Of a stretch of DNA of 64,000 nt, positions 57,575-64,000 are shown one piece after another. The number at the start of each line of letters is the position of its first letter. Position 1 is the stretch's first letter. The notes beneath the pieces are model-generated. The model was not told where the DNA came from and ran no database searches. It worked only from the letters and a program-made list of their open reading frames with translations. The DNA lies in assembly GCF_023218075.1 (NCBI RefSeq), contig NZ_JALPTB010000020.1, forward strand, positions 1-64,000. The letters are read 5' to 3'. Both the position numbers and the translations under genes were made by a program. The stretch comes from Rhodococcus sp. HM1. Its GTDB lineage: Bacteria > Actinomycetota > Actinomycetes > Mycobacteriales > Mycobacteriaceae.

Positions 57575-58378
57575 ATGCCGTTCGACACGATCGAGTACGA
57601 AGTCGACGGGCACACGGCCACTCTCACGCTGAACCGGCCCGAAGCCCTCAATGCGCTCAGCCCCCACATGATCACCGAACTGCGCGCCGCGTACGCCGAG
57701 GCGGAGAACGACGACAAGGTCTGGACGCTCGTCGTCACCGGCACCGGCCGCGCGTTCTGCACCGGGGCCGACGTCAAGGAGATCCCCGGTGACGGCAAGG
57801 TGATCAACGAGCGCCCGTATCTGTCGACCTACGAACAGTGGGAGGCGCCCCAGGAGGGCACACCACCGTTCCGGACCATGACGAAACCGATCGTCGCCGC
57901 GATCAACGGTCTGTGCTGCGGCGCAGGACTCGACTGGGTCACCACCTGCGACATCGTGATCGCCTCGGAGGAGGCCACCTTCTTCGACCCGCACGTGAGC
58001 ATCGGCCTGGTCGCCGGCCGCGAGATGGTCCGGGTGTCCCGGGTGCTGCCCCGGTCGGTCGCCCTGCGCATGGCGCTCATGGGCAAACACGAGCGGATGA
58101 GCGCCGCGCGCGCATACGAATTGGGGATGGTCACCGAGGTCGTCGAGCACGACCGGCTCCTGGACCGCGCCCACGAGATCGCCGGCATCGTCAATTCCAA
58201 TGCGCCCCTGGCAGTTCGGGGAACACGGCTGGCGATCGTCAAAGGCCTGAACGTCCCGCTGCACGAGGCGGAGATGCTGGCCGAGTCGTTCCGCGAACGC
58301 GTGACCCGCACCGAAGACGCCCTCGAGGGCCCGCGCGCGTTCGTCGAGAAGCGGGCACCCGTGTGGCAGTGCCGGTGA
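57575..58378 (+). CDS. Enoyl-CoA hydratase/isomerase family protein
   Basis: A 267-residue crotonase. TLTLNRPEALNALSPHMITE near 16-35, GRAFCTGADVKEIPGDGK near 58-75, INGLCCGAGLDWVTTCDIVI near 108-127, and DPHVSIGLVAGREMVRVSRV near 136-155. The canonical Glu residues are replaced (Gly/Glu in VAGRE), so isomerase, hydratase or C-C hydrolase activity is open. ATG at 57575 after GAAGGAAAC. Its TGA overlaps the GTG of the acyl-CoA ligase gene (GTGA), so the two are translationally coupled. Confidence 0.87.
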   Translation: MPFDTIEYEVDGHTATLTLNRPEALNALSPHMITELRAAYAEAENDDKVWTLVVTGTGRAFCTGADVKEIPGDGKVINERPYLSTYEQWEAPQEGTPPFRTMTKPIVAAINGLCCGAGLDWVTTCDIVIASEEATFFDPHVSIGLVAGREMVRVSRVLPRSVALRMALMGKHERMSAARAYELGMVTEVVEHDRLLDRAHEIAGIVNSNAPLAVRGTRLAIVKGLNVPLHEAEMLAESFRERVTRTEDALEGPRAFVEKRAPVWQCR

Positions 58379-59844
58379 CCACGCACGCATTGTCCGCGCG
58401 CATCGCCGCGGTCCTTGCGCTCGCACCGGATTCGCCGATGGTCGAATTCGACGACGCATGGGTGTCGCGAGGGCGGATGCGCGACGCAGTGCGCCGGATC
58501 GCGTCGACCCCCGGCGCCGACGGTGAGGTGGGGATACTGCTGCGCAACCGCCCCGAGTTCGTCGCCGCGCTTCTCGGCGTCCTGGCGGTGGGCGGCACCG
58601 TCGTGGTGATCAACCCCGCACGCGGCGACGACCGCACCCGGGCCGACATCGCCGCACTCCGGCTTCCGCTGATCATCGGTGGTCCCGACGACCTGCGTGC
58701 CCTCGTCGCACCCTTACCCGGCACCGTGACCGTCGAACTGAGCGGTCTCGATGCCGAACCACACCTCATACCCGCGACTGTCGGACCGGAACTCCGCGAC
58801 AGCACCGGTGTGGCGGTTCGGATGCTCACCAGCGGCACGACCGGACCTCCCAAGCGCATCGACCTGACCTACGACATGCTCGCTCGCAGCGTCCTGGGAC
58901 CGGACGCGAACCGCGCACCCGCACCGACCCGGCCGCGCACCGGTGTCGCCATCGTCAACGCACCGCTCGTCCACATCGGCGGGGTGTTCCGGGCCCTGCA
59001 ATGCGTCACCGAAGCGCGGCCGTTCGTGCTGCTCCCCCGCTTCGAACTCGATCGGTGGATCGCCGCGGTACGCACGCACCGGCCGCGCGCGGTGTCGTTG
59101 GTGCCGGCCGCGCTGCGCACGGTGCTGCATTCCGACCTCGGCCGCGAGGACCTCGCGTCGATCGAGGTCGTCACGTCCGGCACCGCACCGCTGTCCGCCG
59201 ACGACGCGGACGCCTTCCACGACAAGTTCGGCATACCGGTACTCACGTCGTATGCCGCGACCGAGTTCGGCGGTGGCGTCGCGGGCTGGACCCTGCCCGA
59301 ACATCGCCGGTACTGGCAGACCAAACGCGGCAGCGTCGGCCGAGCGAGTGGCGGTGCGCGACTGCGGGTCGTGGACGACGACGGCGCAGTCCTGCCCGCC
59401 GACCGTCCCGGTCTGCTCGAGGTCAAACCGGGCCAGCTCGGCCCGAAATCGGAGTGGATCCGCACCACCGACCTCGCCCGCATCGACGAGGACGGGTTCG
59501 TGTGGATTCTGGGCCGCGCCGATCAGGCGATCATCCGCGGCGGTTTCAAGGTCCTGCCCGACGACGTGCGCGCCGCGCTGGAACAGCATCCCGGGGTCGA
59601 CGGTGCCGCGGTCGTGGCGGCACCGCACGATCGGCTCGGTGAGGTGCCCTGCGCCGTTGTCGAACCGCGGAACGGGGTCACCGTGACCTCCGACGAACTC
59701 GTCGAATTCCTGCGAACCCGGCTGGCGCCGTATGAGATTCCGGCACGGATCGTGTTCGTCGGTGCGCTTCCCCGAACTCCTTCCGGCAAGGCCGATCTCG
59801 GCGTGGTCCGCGCGCTGGTCCGCGAATCCAGCGGGAACACCTGA
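58375..59844 (+). CDS. Adenylate-forming acyl-CoA ligase (class I)
   Basis: A 489-residue ligase. P-loop MLTSGTTGPPKRIDL near 150-164; VPAALRTVLHSDLG near 243; TSYAATEFGGG near 290, the ATE motif; RADQAIIRGGFKVLPDDVRA near 381-400 (hinge region) and TPSGKADLG with the C-terminal Lys near 474. It is shorter than FadD proteins because the N-terminal domain is reduced, similar to ligases of aromatic or alicyclic acids. The GTG start at 58375 overlaps the upstream crotonase stop. It probably activates the acid substrate of the same small pathway. Confidence 0.86.
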   Translation: MTTHALSARIAAVLALAPDSPMVEFDDAWVSRGRMRDAVRRIASTPGADGEVGILLRNRPEFVAALLGVLAVGGTVVVINPARGDDRTRADIAALRLPLIIGGPDDLRALVAPLPGTVTVELSGLDAEPHLIPATVGPELRDSTGVAVRMLTSGTTGPPKRIDLTYDMLARSVLGPDANRAPAPTRPRTGVAIVNAPLVHIGGVFRALQCVTEARPFVLLPRFELDRWIAAVRTHRPRAVSLVPAALRTVLHSDLGREDLASIEVVTSGTAPLSADDADAFHDKFGIPVLTSYAATEFGGGVAGWTLPEHRRYWQTKRGSVGRASGGARLRVVDDDGAVLPADRPGLLEVKPGQLGPKSEWIRTTDLARIDEDGFVWILGRADQAIIRGGFKVLPDDVRAALEQHPGVDGAAVVAAPHDRLGEVPCAVVEPRNGVTVTSDELVEFLRTRLAPYEIPARIVFVGALPRTPSGKADLGVVRALVRESSGNT

Positions 59845-59854
59845 GCCGCTGCGG

Positions 59855-61393
59855 TCAAGACGTGACGGTCCCGGAGGGCGTCGGCCCATCCGTCGTACGG
59901 TGCGGAAGGCGACCGCGGGTACGTCGCCGCGAACGGCGGTGAGCGGCGTTCAGTGCGAGATCGACGATCTTGCGGGTCGGGGCGGCGAACGGTGGGGCGG
60001 CCATCGCGGTGACGGCGAACGGCAGGTCGGTGCCGACGATCGTGCGGTGGTGGCTGAACGTGTCGAACCCGACCTTGCCGTGGTAGGCACCCATGCCGCT
60101 GTGCCCGACCCCGCCGAACGGCGCGTCGTCGGGGAGCATGTGGATCGCGAAGTCGTTTCGGGCGACACCGCCGGTACGGGTCCCGCGGACGAAGCGGCGG
60201 AAGTCCGGACCGTCGGGACCGAACCAGTACGCGACCAGCGGCGACGGGCCGGCGTTGACCCGGTCGATCACCTCGTCCAGCGACGTGTACGGGCGGACGA
60301 GCACGACCGGCCCGAAGATCTCCTCGGTCGCGATGCGCATCTCGTCGGTGACGTCCCGGACGACGGTCGGCGCGATCTTGCGGGTCGCCGGGTCGGGCAG
60401 GATCTCACCCACCGGCGCCACCGGTTCGATGCGCGCACCTCGGGCCCGCGCGTCGTCGAGCAGCGCCAGGATCCGTTCGTAGTTCGCGGTGTCGACGCAT
60501 GCGGTGTAGTCGTCGTTGCCGACGACGGTCGGGAACATCGCGCGCAGCGTCGACTGCAGAGTCACGGTGAACGCGTCGATCCGGTCGGCGGGTACGTAGA
60601 CGTAGTCGGGGCACACGCACACCTGGCCACCGTTGACCATCCGCGCCCGGGCGATGCGCTCGGCGGATCGGTGCACGTCCGCGTCCGGCGCGACCACGAC
60701 CGGATTCTTCCCGCCGAGTTCGAGCGTCACCGGTACCAGGTTCTCCGCAGCGGCCCGCTGCACGAGCTTCCCGACGCGGGTCGAGCCGGTGAAGAACAGG
60801 TGGTCGAACGGCAGTGCGGAGAACTCCGCGGCCACGTCGGCACCGCCGGTGACGACCGCGAACTCGGTCGGATCGAAATAGGACGATGCAAGCGACCGCG
60901 TGAGTTCTGCTGTGTGACCGGCGATCTCGGACATCTTGATCATCACGCGATTGCCGGCGGCGAACGCGGCCGCCGCGGGCAGTACGACGAGATTGAGCGG
61001 GAAGTTCCAGGGTCCGATGATGCCGACGACGCCGAGCGGGGTGGGCTGGACCTCGGCCCGGATTCCGTATAGCCGGGCGCCGGGCTTGGGGTTGCGCGGT
61101 TTCATCCATTTGTCGACGTGGGCCCGGGTGTGTTCGATCACCGAGAGCATGCCCATGATCTCGGTGAACAGCGTCCCCGTGCGCGAACGGGTCCCGAAGT
61201 CGGTGGACAACGCGTCGACGTAGGCGTCGCGGTTGTCCAGAACCATCGCAACGAGCCGGTCGATCCGGTCCCGCCGAACCGCCGCGGTGGGTGGACCTTC
61301 CGCCAGGAACCCCCGACGCTGCTCGTCGAGCAGCGTGGCGAGGTCCGGTGCCGGGTGGAGGTCGGTGGGATTGTCGGCGGTGCCGGTGCTCAT
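59855..61393 (-). CDS. Aldehyde dehydrogenase family protein (coniferyl-aldehyde-dehydrogenase-like)
   Basis: A 512-residue aldehyde dehydrogenase of the class 3/coniferyl type. VVGIIGPWNFPLNLVVLPAA near 120-139, FFTGSTRVGKLVQ near 195-207, the base Glu in LELGGKNPVVVAPDADVHRS near 221-240, the nucleophile Cys in NGGQVCVCPDYVYVP near 254, EEIFGPVVLVRPY near 345, and the end FGGVGHSGMGAYHGKVGFDT. The membrane-associated C-terminal tail with an Arg-rich RRSRRRTRGR is unusual. ATG at 61393; the longer frame extends upstream without similarity. Divergent from the P450 across about 210 bases. Confidence 0.88.
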   Translation of the reverse strand: MSTGTADNPTDLHPAPDLATLLDEQRRGFLAEGPPTAAVRRDRIDRLVAMVLDNRDAYVDALSTDFGTRSRTGTLFTEIMGMLSVIEHTRAHVDKWMKPRNPKPGARLYGIRAEVQPTPLGVVGIIGPWNFPLNLVVLPAAAAFAAGNRVMIKMSEIAGHTAELTRSLASSYFDPTEFAVVTGGADVAAEFSALPFDHLFFTGSTRVGKLVQRAAAENLVPVTLELGGKNPVVVAPDADVHRSAERIARARMVNGGQVCVCPDYVYVPADRIDAFTVTLQSTLRAMFPTVVGNDDYTACVDTANYERILALLDDARARGARIEPVAPVGEILPDPATRKIAPTVVRDVTDEMRIATEEIFGPVVLVRPYTSLDEVIDRVNAGPSPLVAYWFGPDGPDFRRFVRGTRTGGVARNDFAIHMLPDDAPFGGVGHSGMGAYHGKVGFDTFSHHRTIVGTDLPFAVTAMAAPPFAAPTRKIVDLALNAAHRRSRRRTRGRLPHRTTDGPTPSGTVTS

Positions 61394-61477
61394 TCGCTCA
61401 GCCTTCCCGGTCGAGTCTGATCGGCAGGCTCGACGCCGACCGCACGAACTTCGACCCGTCGGCGGATATCGATCCCG

Positions 61478-61503
61478 TAACATCAACTGTAATACCGAAC
61501 ACC
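61478..61503. promoter_or_regulatory. Candidate operator in P450/aldehyde dehydrogenase divergent promoter
   Basis: GTAACATCAACTGTAATACCG contains the ACTGTA element (61486-61491) and a nearby GTAAC half-site like that at 26937. It is placed about 85 bases from the aldehyde dehydrogenase start and 100 bases from the P450 start. Confidence 0.35.
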
Positions 61504-61604
61504 TGTCTGGAAGTCCGAATACAGGGGGATTCTGTGACCGGCCGACACTACATCGAATTGCGCACCGATGCAGCACTTTCCAACGGTTCGCAGGACGGGG
61601 CCCG

Positions 61605-62873
61605 ATGACCGTCGACGGCGCCACCTCGCCGCGCCCCTTTCATCGGCTCGACATCTCGGCGCCCGAGTTCTGGAAGAACGACTTCCGCACCCGGGACGAC
61701 ACGTTCGCGGCACTGCGCGCCGAGGAGGGCTTGAGCTGGCACCCACCTACCCCGTCGATCTTCCCGCACGCGGAGACCGGATTCTGGGCGGTCACGCGCC
61801 ACAGCGACATCCAGTACGTCAGCCGCAATCACGAATTGTTCTGCTCTAGCCAGGGTGTGAGCATGGACCCGATGCCGGCCGAGATCCAGCGGGCGATGGC
61901 CTTCTTCCTCGCCATGGATCCGCCCGAGCACACCCGGTACCGCCGTCTGATCAACATGGCCTTCACCCCGAGACAGATCCGGTTGATCGAGGACCAGATC
62001 CGAACCAGTGCCCGGGAGATCGTCGACGATCTGGTTGCCGACCTCGCGGCGAACGGCACGGTGGATTTCGCTGCGGAGTACTCACGCAGGATGCCGATGC
62101 GCACGATCTCCGACATGATCGGCGTCGCTCCCGAGGATCGGGAGAAAATCGCCGATGCGGTGGAGAGCCTGTTCGGCGCCAGCGACGAGGAGTATTCCTC
62201 CCTCGAGGAACGCGCACCGCATCTGATGACCCAGCTCGGCATCCTGGCCGGCGCCGGCACCGAACTCGCGGGTGCGCGTCGCGAAGATCCCCGAGACGAT
62301 CTGATGACCAACATCGTGAACGCCGAGGTCGACGGCCATCGCCTGAGCGACGAGGACATCGGCGCGTTCATGGTGCTGCTCGGTTCCGCGGGCAACGACA
62401 CCACCAAGCAGGCGAGCAGTCACGCCCTCGCCGCGCTCGTCGCGCACCCGGAGCAGCGGGACTGGCTGCTCGCGGATTTCGATGCCCGTATCGACGGTGC
62501 CGTCGACGAGTTCGTGCGCTGGTCGACTCCGGTCATCCACTTCGCCCGGCACGCGACGGAGGACACCGAGGTCGCGGGCACGAAGATCGGAGCCGGCGAG
62601 AAGGTCGTGCTGTTCTACTGTTCCGGCAACCGCGACGAGTCGGTGTTCGACCGACCCCACGAGTTCGACATCACCCGAACTTCGAATCCGCACGTCGGCT
62701 TCGGCGCGCCGGGTCCGCACTCGTGCCTGGGCCGGCAGCTCGCGAAGATGGAACTGCGGCATCTGTTCCACGAGCTCCTGACGCGACTGCCGGACCTCAG
62801 CGTCGGCGAACCCGAGTACGTGCACAGCGATTTCGTGCACGGCATCAAGCGGATGGCGATCAGCCTGCGCTGA
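61605..62873 (+). CDS. Cytochrome P450
   Basis: A 422-residue P450. I-helix LLGSAGNDTTKQASS near 258-272 with Asn before Asp-Thr-Thr; ExxR as EFVR at 302-305; heme region VGFGAPGPHSCLGRQLAKME with Cys374. FLAMDPPEHTRYRRLINMAF near 101-120 is the C-helix region. The PGPHSCLG heme loop and ~420-residue length resemble sterol- or terpene-active actinobacterial P450s (CYP125/CYP142 neighbourhood), by inference. The ATG at 61605 is used; the frame is open well upstream without P450 similarity. Third P450 in the window. Confidence 0.9.
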   Translation: MTVDGATSPRPFHRLDISAPEFWKNDFRTRDDTFAALRAEEGLSWHPPTPSIFPHAETGFWAVTRHSDIQYVSRNHELFCSSQGVSMDPMPAEIQRAMAFFLAMDPPEHTRYRRLINMAFTPRQIRLIEDQIRTSAREIVDDLVADLAANGTVDFAAEYSRRMPMRTISDMIGVAPEDREKIADAVESLFGASDEEYSSLEERAPHLMTQLGILAGAGTELAGARREDPRDDLMTNIVNAEVDGHRLSDEDIGAFMVLLGSAGNDTTKQASSHALAALVAHPEQRDWLLADFDARIDGAVDEFVRWSTPVIHFARHATEDTEVAGTKIGAGEKVVLFYCSGNRDESVFDRPHEFDITRTSNPHVGFGAPGPHSCLGRQLAKMELRHLFHELLTRLPDLSVGEPEYVHSDFVHGIKRMAISLR

Positions 62874-62913
62874 CAGCCGATCCCACATCGACCCCCCGTC
62901 ACCCGGAACGGCC

Positions 62914-62953
62914 CGGCGGCGGTTCGGATCACGCGAAATCCGAACCGCCGCCG
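62914..62953. terminator. 16-bp hairpin between convergent P450 and SDR genes
   Basis: CGGCGGCGGTTCGGAT (62914-62929) and its exact complement (62938-62953) flank an 8-base loop. It spans the last codons and the stop of the minus-strand SDR gene and lies about 40 bases past the P450 stop, so it can serve both. Confidence 0.65.
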
Positions 62954-63726
62954 ACGTTCACGTCCGCCCCGGTCATGTACGAATTGCGGCGCGAGGCGAG
63001 GAACGCGACGACGGCACCGATCTCCTCGGGCCTACCGGCGCGCGGAAGTTGCGCGGCGTGGCCGTATTCGGTGTCGATGAGTTCCATCAACCGGTAGGGA
63101 TCCTCCGACTCGACACCCACCGACGCGGCCCAGTCGACCAGAGCCGGGGTGACCACCGCTCCGGGTGAGACGACATTGACGAGAATCTCGTCGCGGGCGA
63201 GCAACAGCGACAGGTTCTTCGACGCGCTGGTCACCATCGCCTTGGCCGCCGTGTAGGCCGCGAGCGAAACACTCTGCCGCTGCGTCGACTGCGCGGAGAA
63301 GTTCACGATCCGGCCCCACTCGGCGCGCCGCAGCATCGGCAGGGCGGCGCGGGCGCAGCGGACCATCGACAGCACACCGTCGTCGACCGCCTCGTGCCAC
63401 TGGTCGTCGGTCAGCATCTCGAAACTGCCCTGCACGTTCGGCCCGACCGCGTTGACCAGCACGTTGAGTTCGCCGTTCCATCGTCGATCCAGTTCCGCGA
63501 ACACCGATGCGACACGCGCGGCATCGCGAACGTCGGCGACCAGGCCGAACGCCTCCGGACTACCGCGCTCGGTCAACTCCTGTGCGGCAGCGGTGACGGC
63601 GGCCTCCGATCGGCCGACGACGGCGACGCGCGCCCCTTCCTCGGCAAGACATCGAGCGGTGGCCAGGCCCATCCCGCGGCTGCCACCGACGACCACCGCC
63701 GCCGCGTCCGCTAGTCCGAGATCCAC
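62929..63726 (-). CDS. SDR-family oxidoreductase
   Basis: A 265-residue short-chain dehydrogenase. Nucleotide loop VVGGSRGMGLATARCLAEEG near 12-31, VVGRSEAAV after beta-2 (Arg suggests NADP), LVNAVGPNVQGSFEMLTDDQ near 90-109, catalytic Ser in VNFSAQSTQRQSVS near 140, and YTAAKAMV near 156. The ending RRNSYMTGADVNVGGGSDFA is standard for SDRs. The GTG at 63726 (VDLGLADAAAV) is used. It is divergent from the TetR gene, so it is a likely target of that regulator, and convergent with the P450. Confidence 0.86.
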   Translation of the reverse strand: MDLGLADAAAVVVGGSRGMGLATARCLAEEGARVAVVGRSEAAVTAAAQELTERGSPEAFGLVADVRDAARVASVFAELDRRWNGELNVLVNAVGPNVQGSFEMLTDDQWHEAVDDGVLSMVRCARAALPMLRRAEWGRIVNFSAQSTQRQSVSLAAYTAAKAMVTSASKNLSLLLARDEILVNVVSPGAVVTPALVDWAASVGVESEDPYRLMELIDTEYGHAAQLPRAGRPEEIGAVVAFLASRRNSYMTGADVNVGGGSDFA

Positions 63727-63764
63727 GACGTGCCGCCTCTCGTCCACCCCGCACAAATGCCGAC

Positions 63765-63792
63765 AATGTTACTGTATTACTATCGGTAAGGA
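63765..63792. promoter_or_regulatory. Candidate operator upstream of the SDR gene
   Basis: ATGTTACTGTATTACTATCG followed by GTAAGG contains the ACTGTA element (63771-63776) seen in other divergent promoters, with a TTAC/GTAA inverted pair around it. It lies between the SDR gene (minus) and the TetR gene (plus), the usual place for a TetR operator. Confidence 0.42.
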
Positions 63793-63933
63793 TATCGGGA
63801 TAGGCCGTCACCGGGCCGACCGTGCCCCCGTCGGTATCATTTACGGTGGCATGTACGGGTGGGTCGGCGGCATCGAGCCGGTCCGGCGGACGGGTGGCAC
63901 TCCGGTGCGACACGACAGAGTTGGGAGTGTGAC

Positions 63934-64000
63934 ATGGCGAAACGGCCACGGCGCGAACGGGGTTCACTCAACCCTGACGACATTCTCGACGGCGCGTTCG
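63934..64000 (+). CDS. TetR-family transcriptional regulator (N-terminus only)
   Basis: The ATG at 63934, with GGGAG eight bases upstream, starts MAKRPRRERGSLNPDDILDG and continues to the window end. A basic N-terminal arm followed by LNPDDILDGAF is the start of helix 1 in TetR-type DNA-binding domains. Only 22 codons are visible, so the ligand-binding domain is unknown. It is divergent from the SDR gene and is the only candidate in the window for a local repressor of the P450/SDR/crotonase operons. Confidence 0.6.
   Translation, partial: MAKRPRRERGSLNPDDILDGAF

Overview
The window is high-GC actinobacterial chromosome, most likely Rhodococcus or a close relative in the Mycobacteriales. The evidence is the strong G/C third-position bias with many GTG starts, the aroC-aroK-aroB run next to a prepilin-peptidase gene, a monomeric NADP-isocitrate dehydrogenase very close to the mycobacterial Icd2 type, and an abundance of CoA-dependent catabolic genes. 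I saw no rRNA, tRNA, CRISPR array or prophage. The first gene (AcoR-like regulator) and the last (TetR-type regulator) are cut by the window ends.

Layout. 0-5.8 kb: a catabolic block with an AcoR-like activator and acyl-CoA synthetase on the minus strand, and a divergent SMP-30 / nitronate monooxygenase / enoyl-CoA hydratase operon. 5.8-12.0 kb: a gene graveyard with IS110 and IS3 transposase remnants, two diverged direct copies of a HEPN-like gene fragment, an HsdM-like N-terminus and a truncated DIP1984 gene. These surround two intact housekeeping-type genes (M20 amidohydrolase, TRIC channel). 12-22.4 kb: mostly core genes (AlkD-like repair protein, acyltransferase-3/SGNH, aroB/aroK/aroC, prepilin peptidase, DHA2 MFS pump). 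22.5-29.7 kb: a divergent catabolic pair of operons, SDR-crotonase-thiolase-aldehyde dehydrogenase against CoA-transferase-DUF1059-amidohydrolase. 29.7-34 kb: a PadR regulator with a membrane partner, and assorted genes. 33.8-37.5 kb: icd2 bracketed by a ~140-bp imperfect direct repeat, an IS110 remnant and an MFS fragment.

37.5-51.6 kb is the most striking part. A ten-gene minus-strand operon encodes a P450, a carboxyltransferase, three amidohydrolase-2 proteins, an acyl-CoA synthetase, a pair of acyl-CoA dehydrogenases, an alpha/beta hydrolase and a KshA-like Rieske oxygenase. It is transcribed divergently from a second P450 plus a crotonase. 51.6-56.4 kb holds ordinary genes (flavodoxin, PLP sulfur enzyme, DJ-1/PfpI protein, SRAP). 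56.5-64 kb returns to the catabolic theme: a crotonase broken by one amber codon, crotonase + acyl-CoA ligase, aldehyde dehydrogenase, a third P450, an SDR and the TetR gene.

Together the 22-64 kb genes look like one dispersed CoA-thioester pathway for an oxidised alicyclic or polycyclic (terpenoid- or steroid-like) carbon source: oxygenation by P450s and the Rieske enzyme, activation by acyl-CoA ligases or CoA transferase, dehydrogenation and hydration, and C-C cleavage possibly by the amidohydrolases. The substrate is inference. An ACTGT(A)-containing element recurs in five divergent promoters of this region and may mark one regulon.
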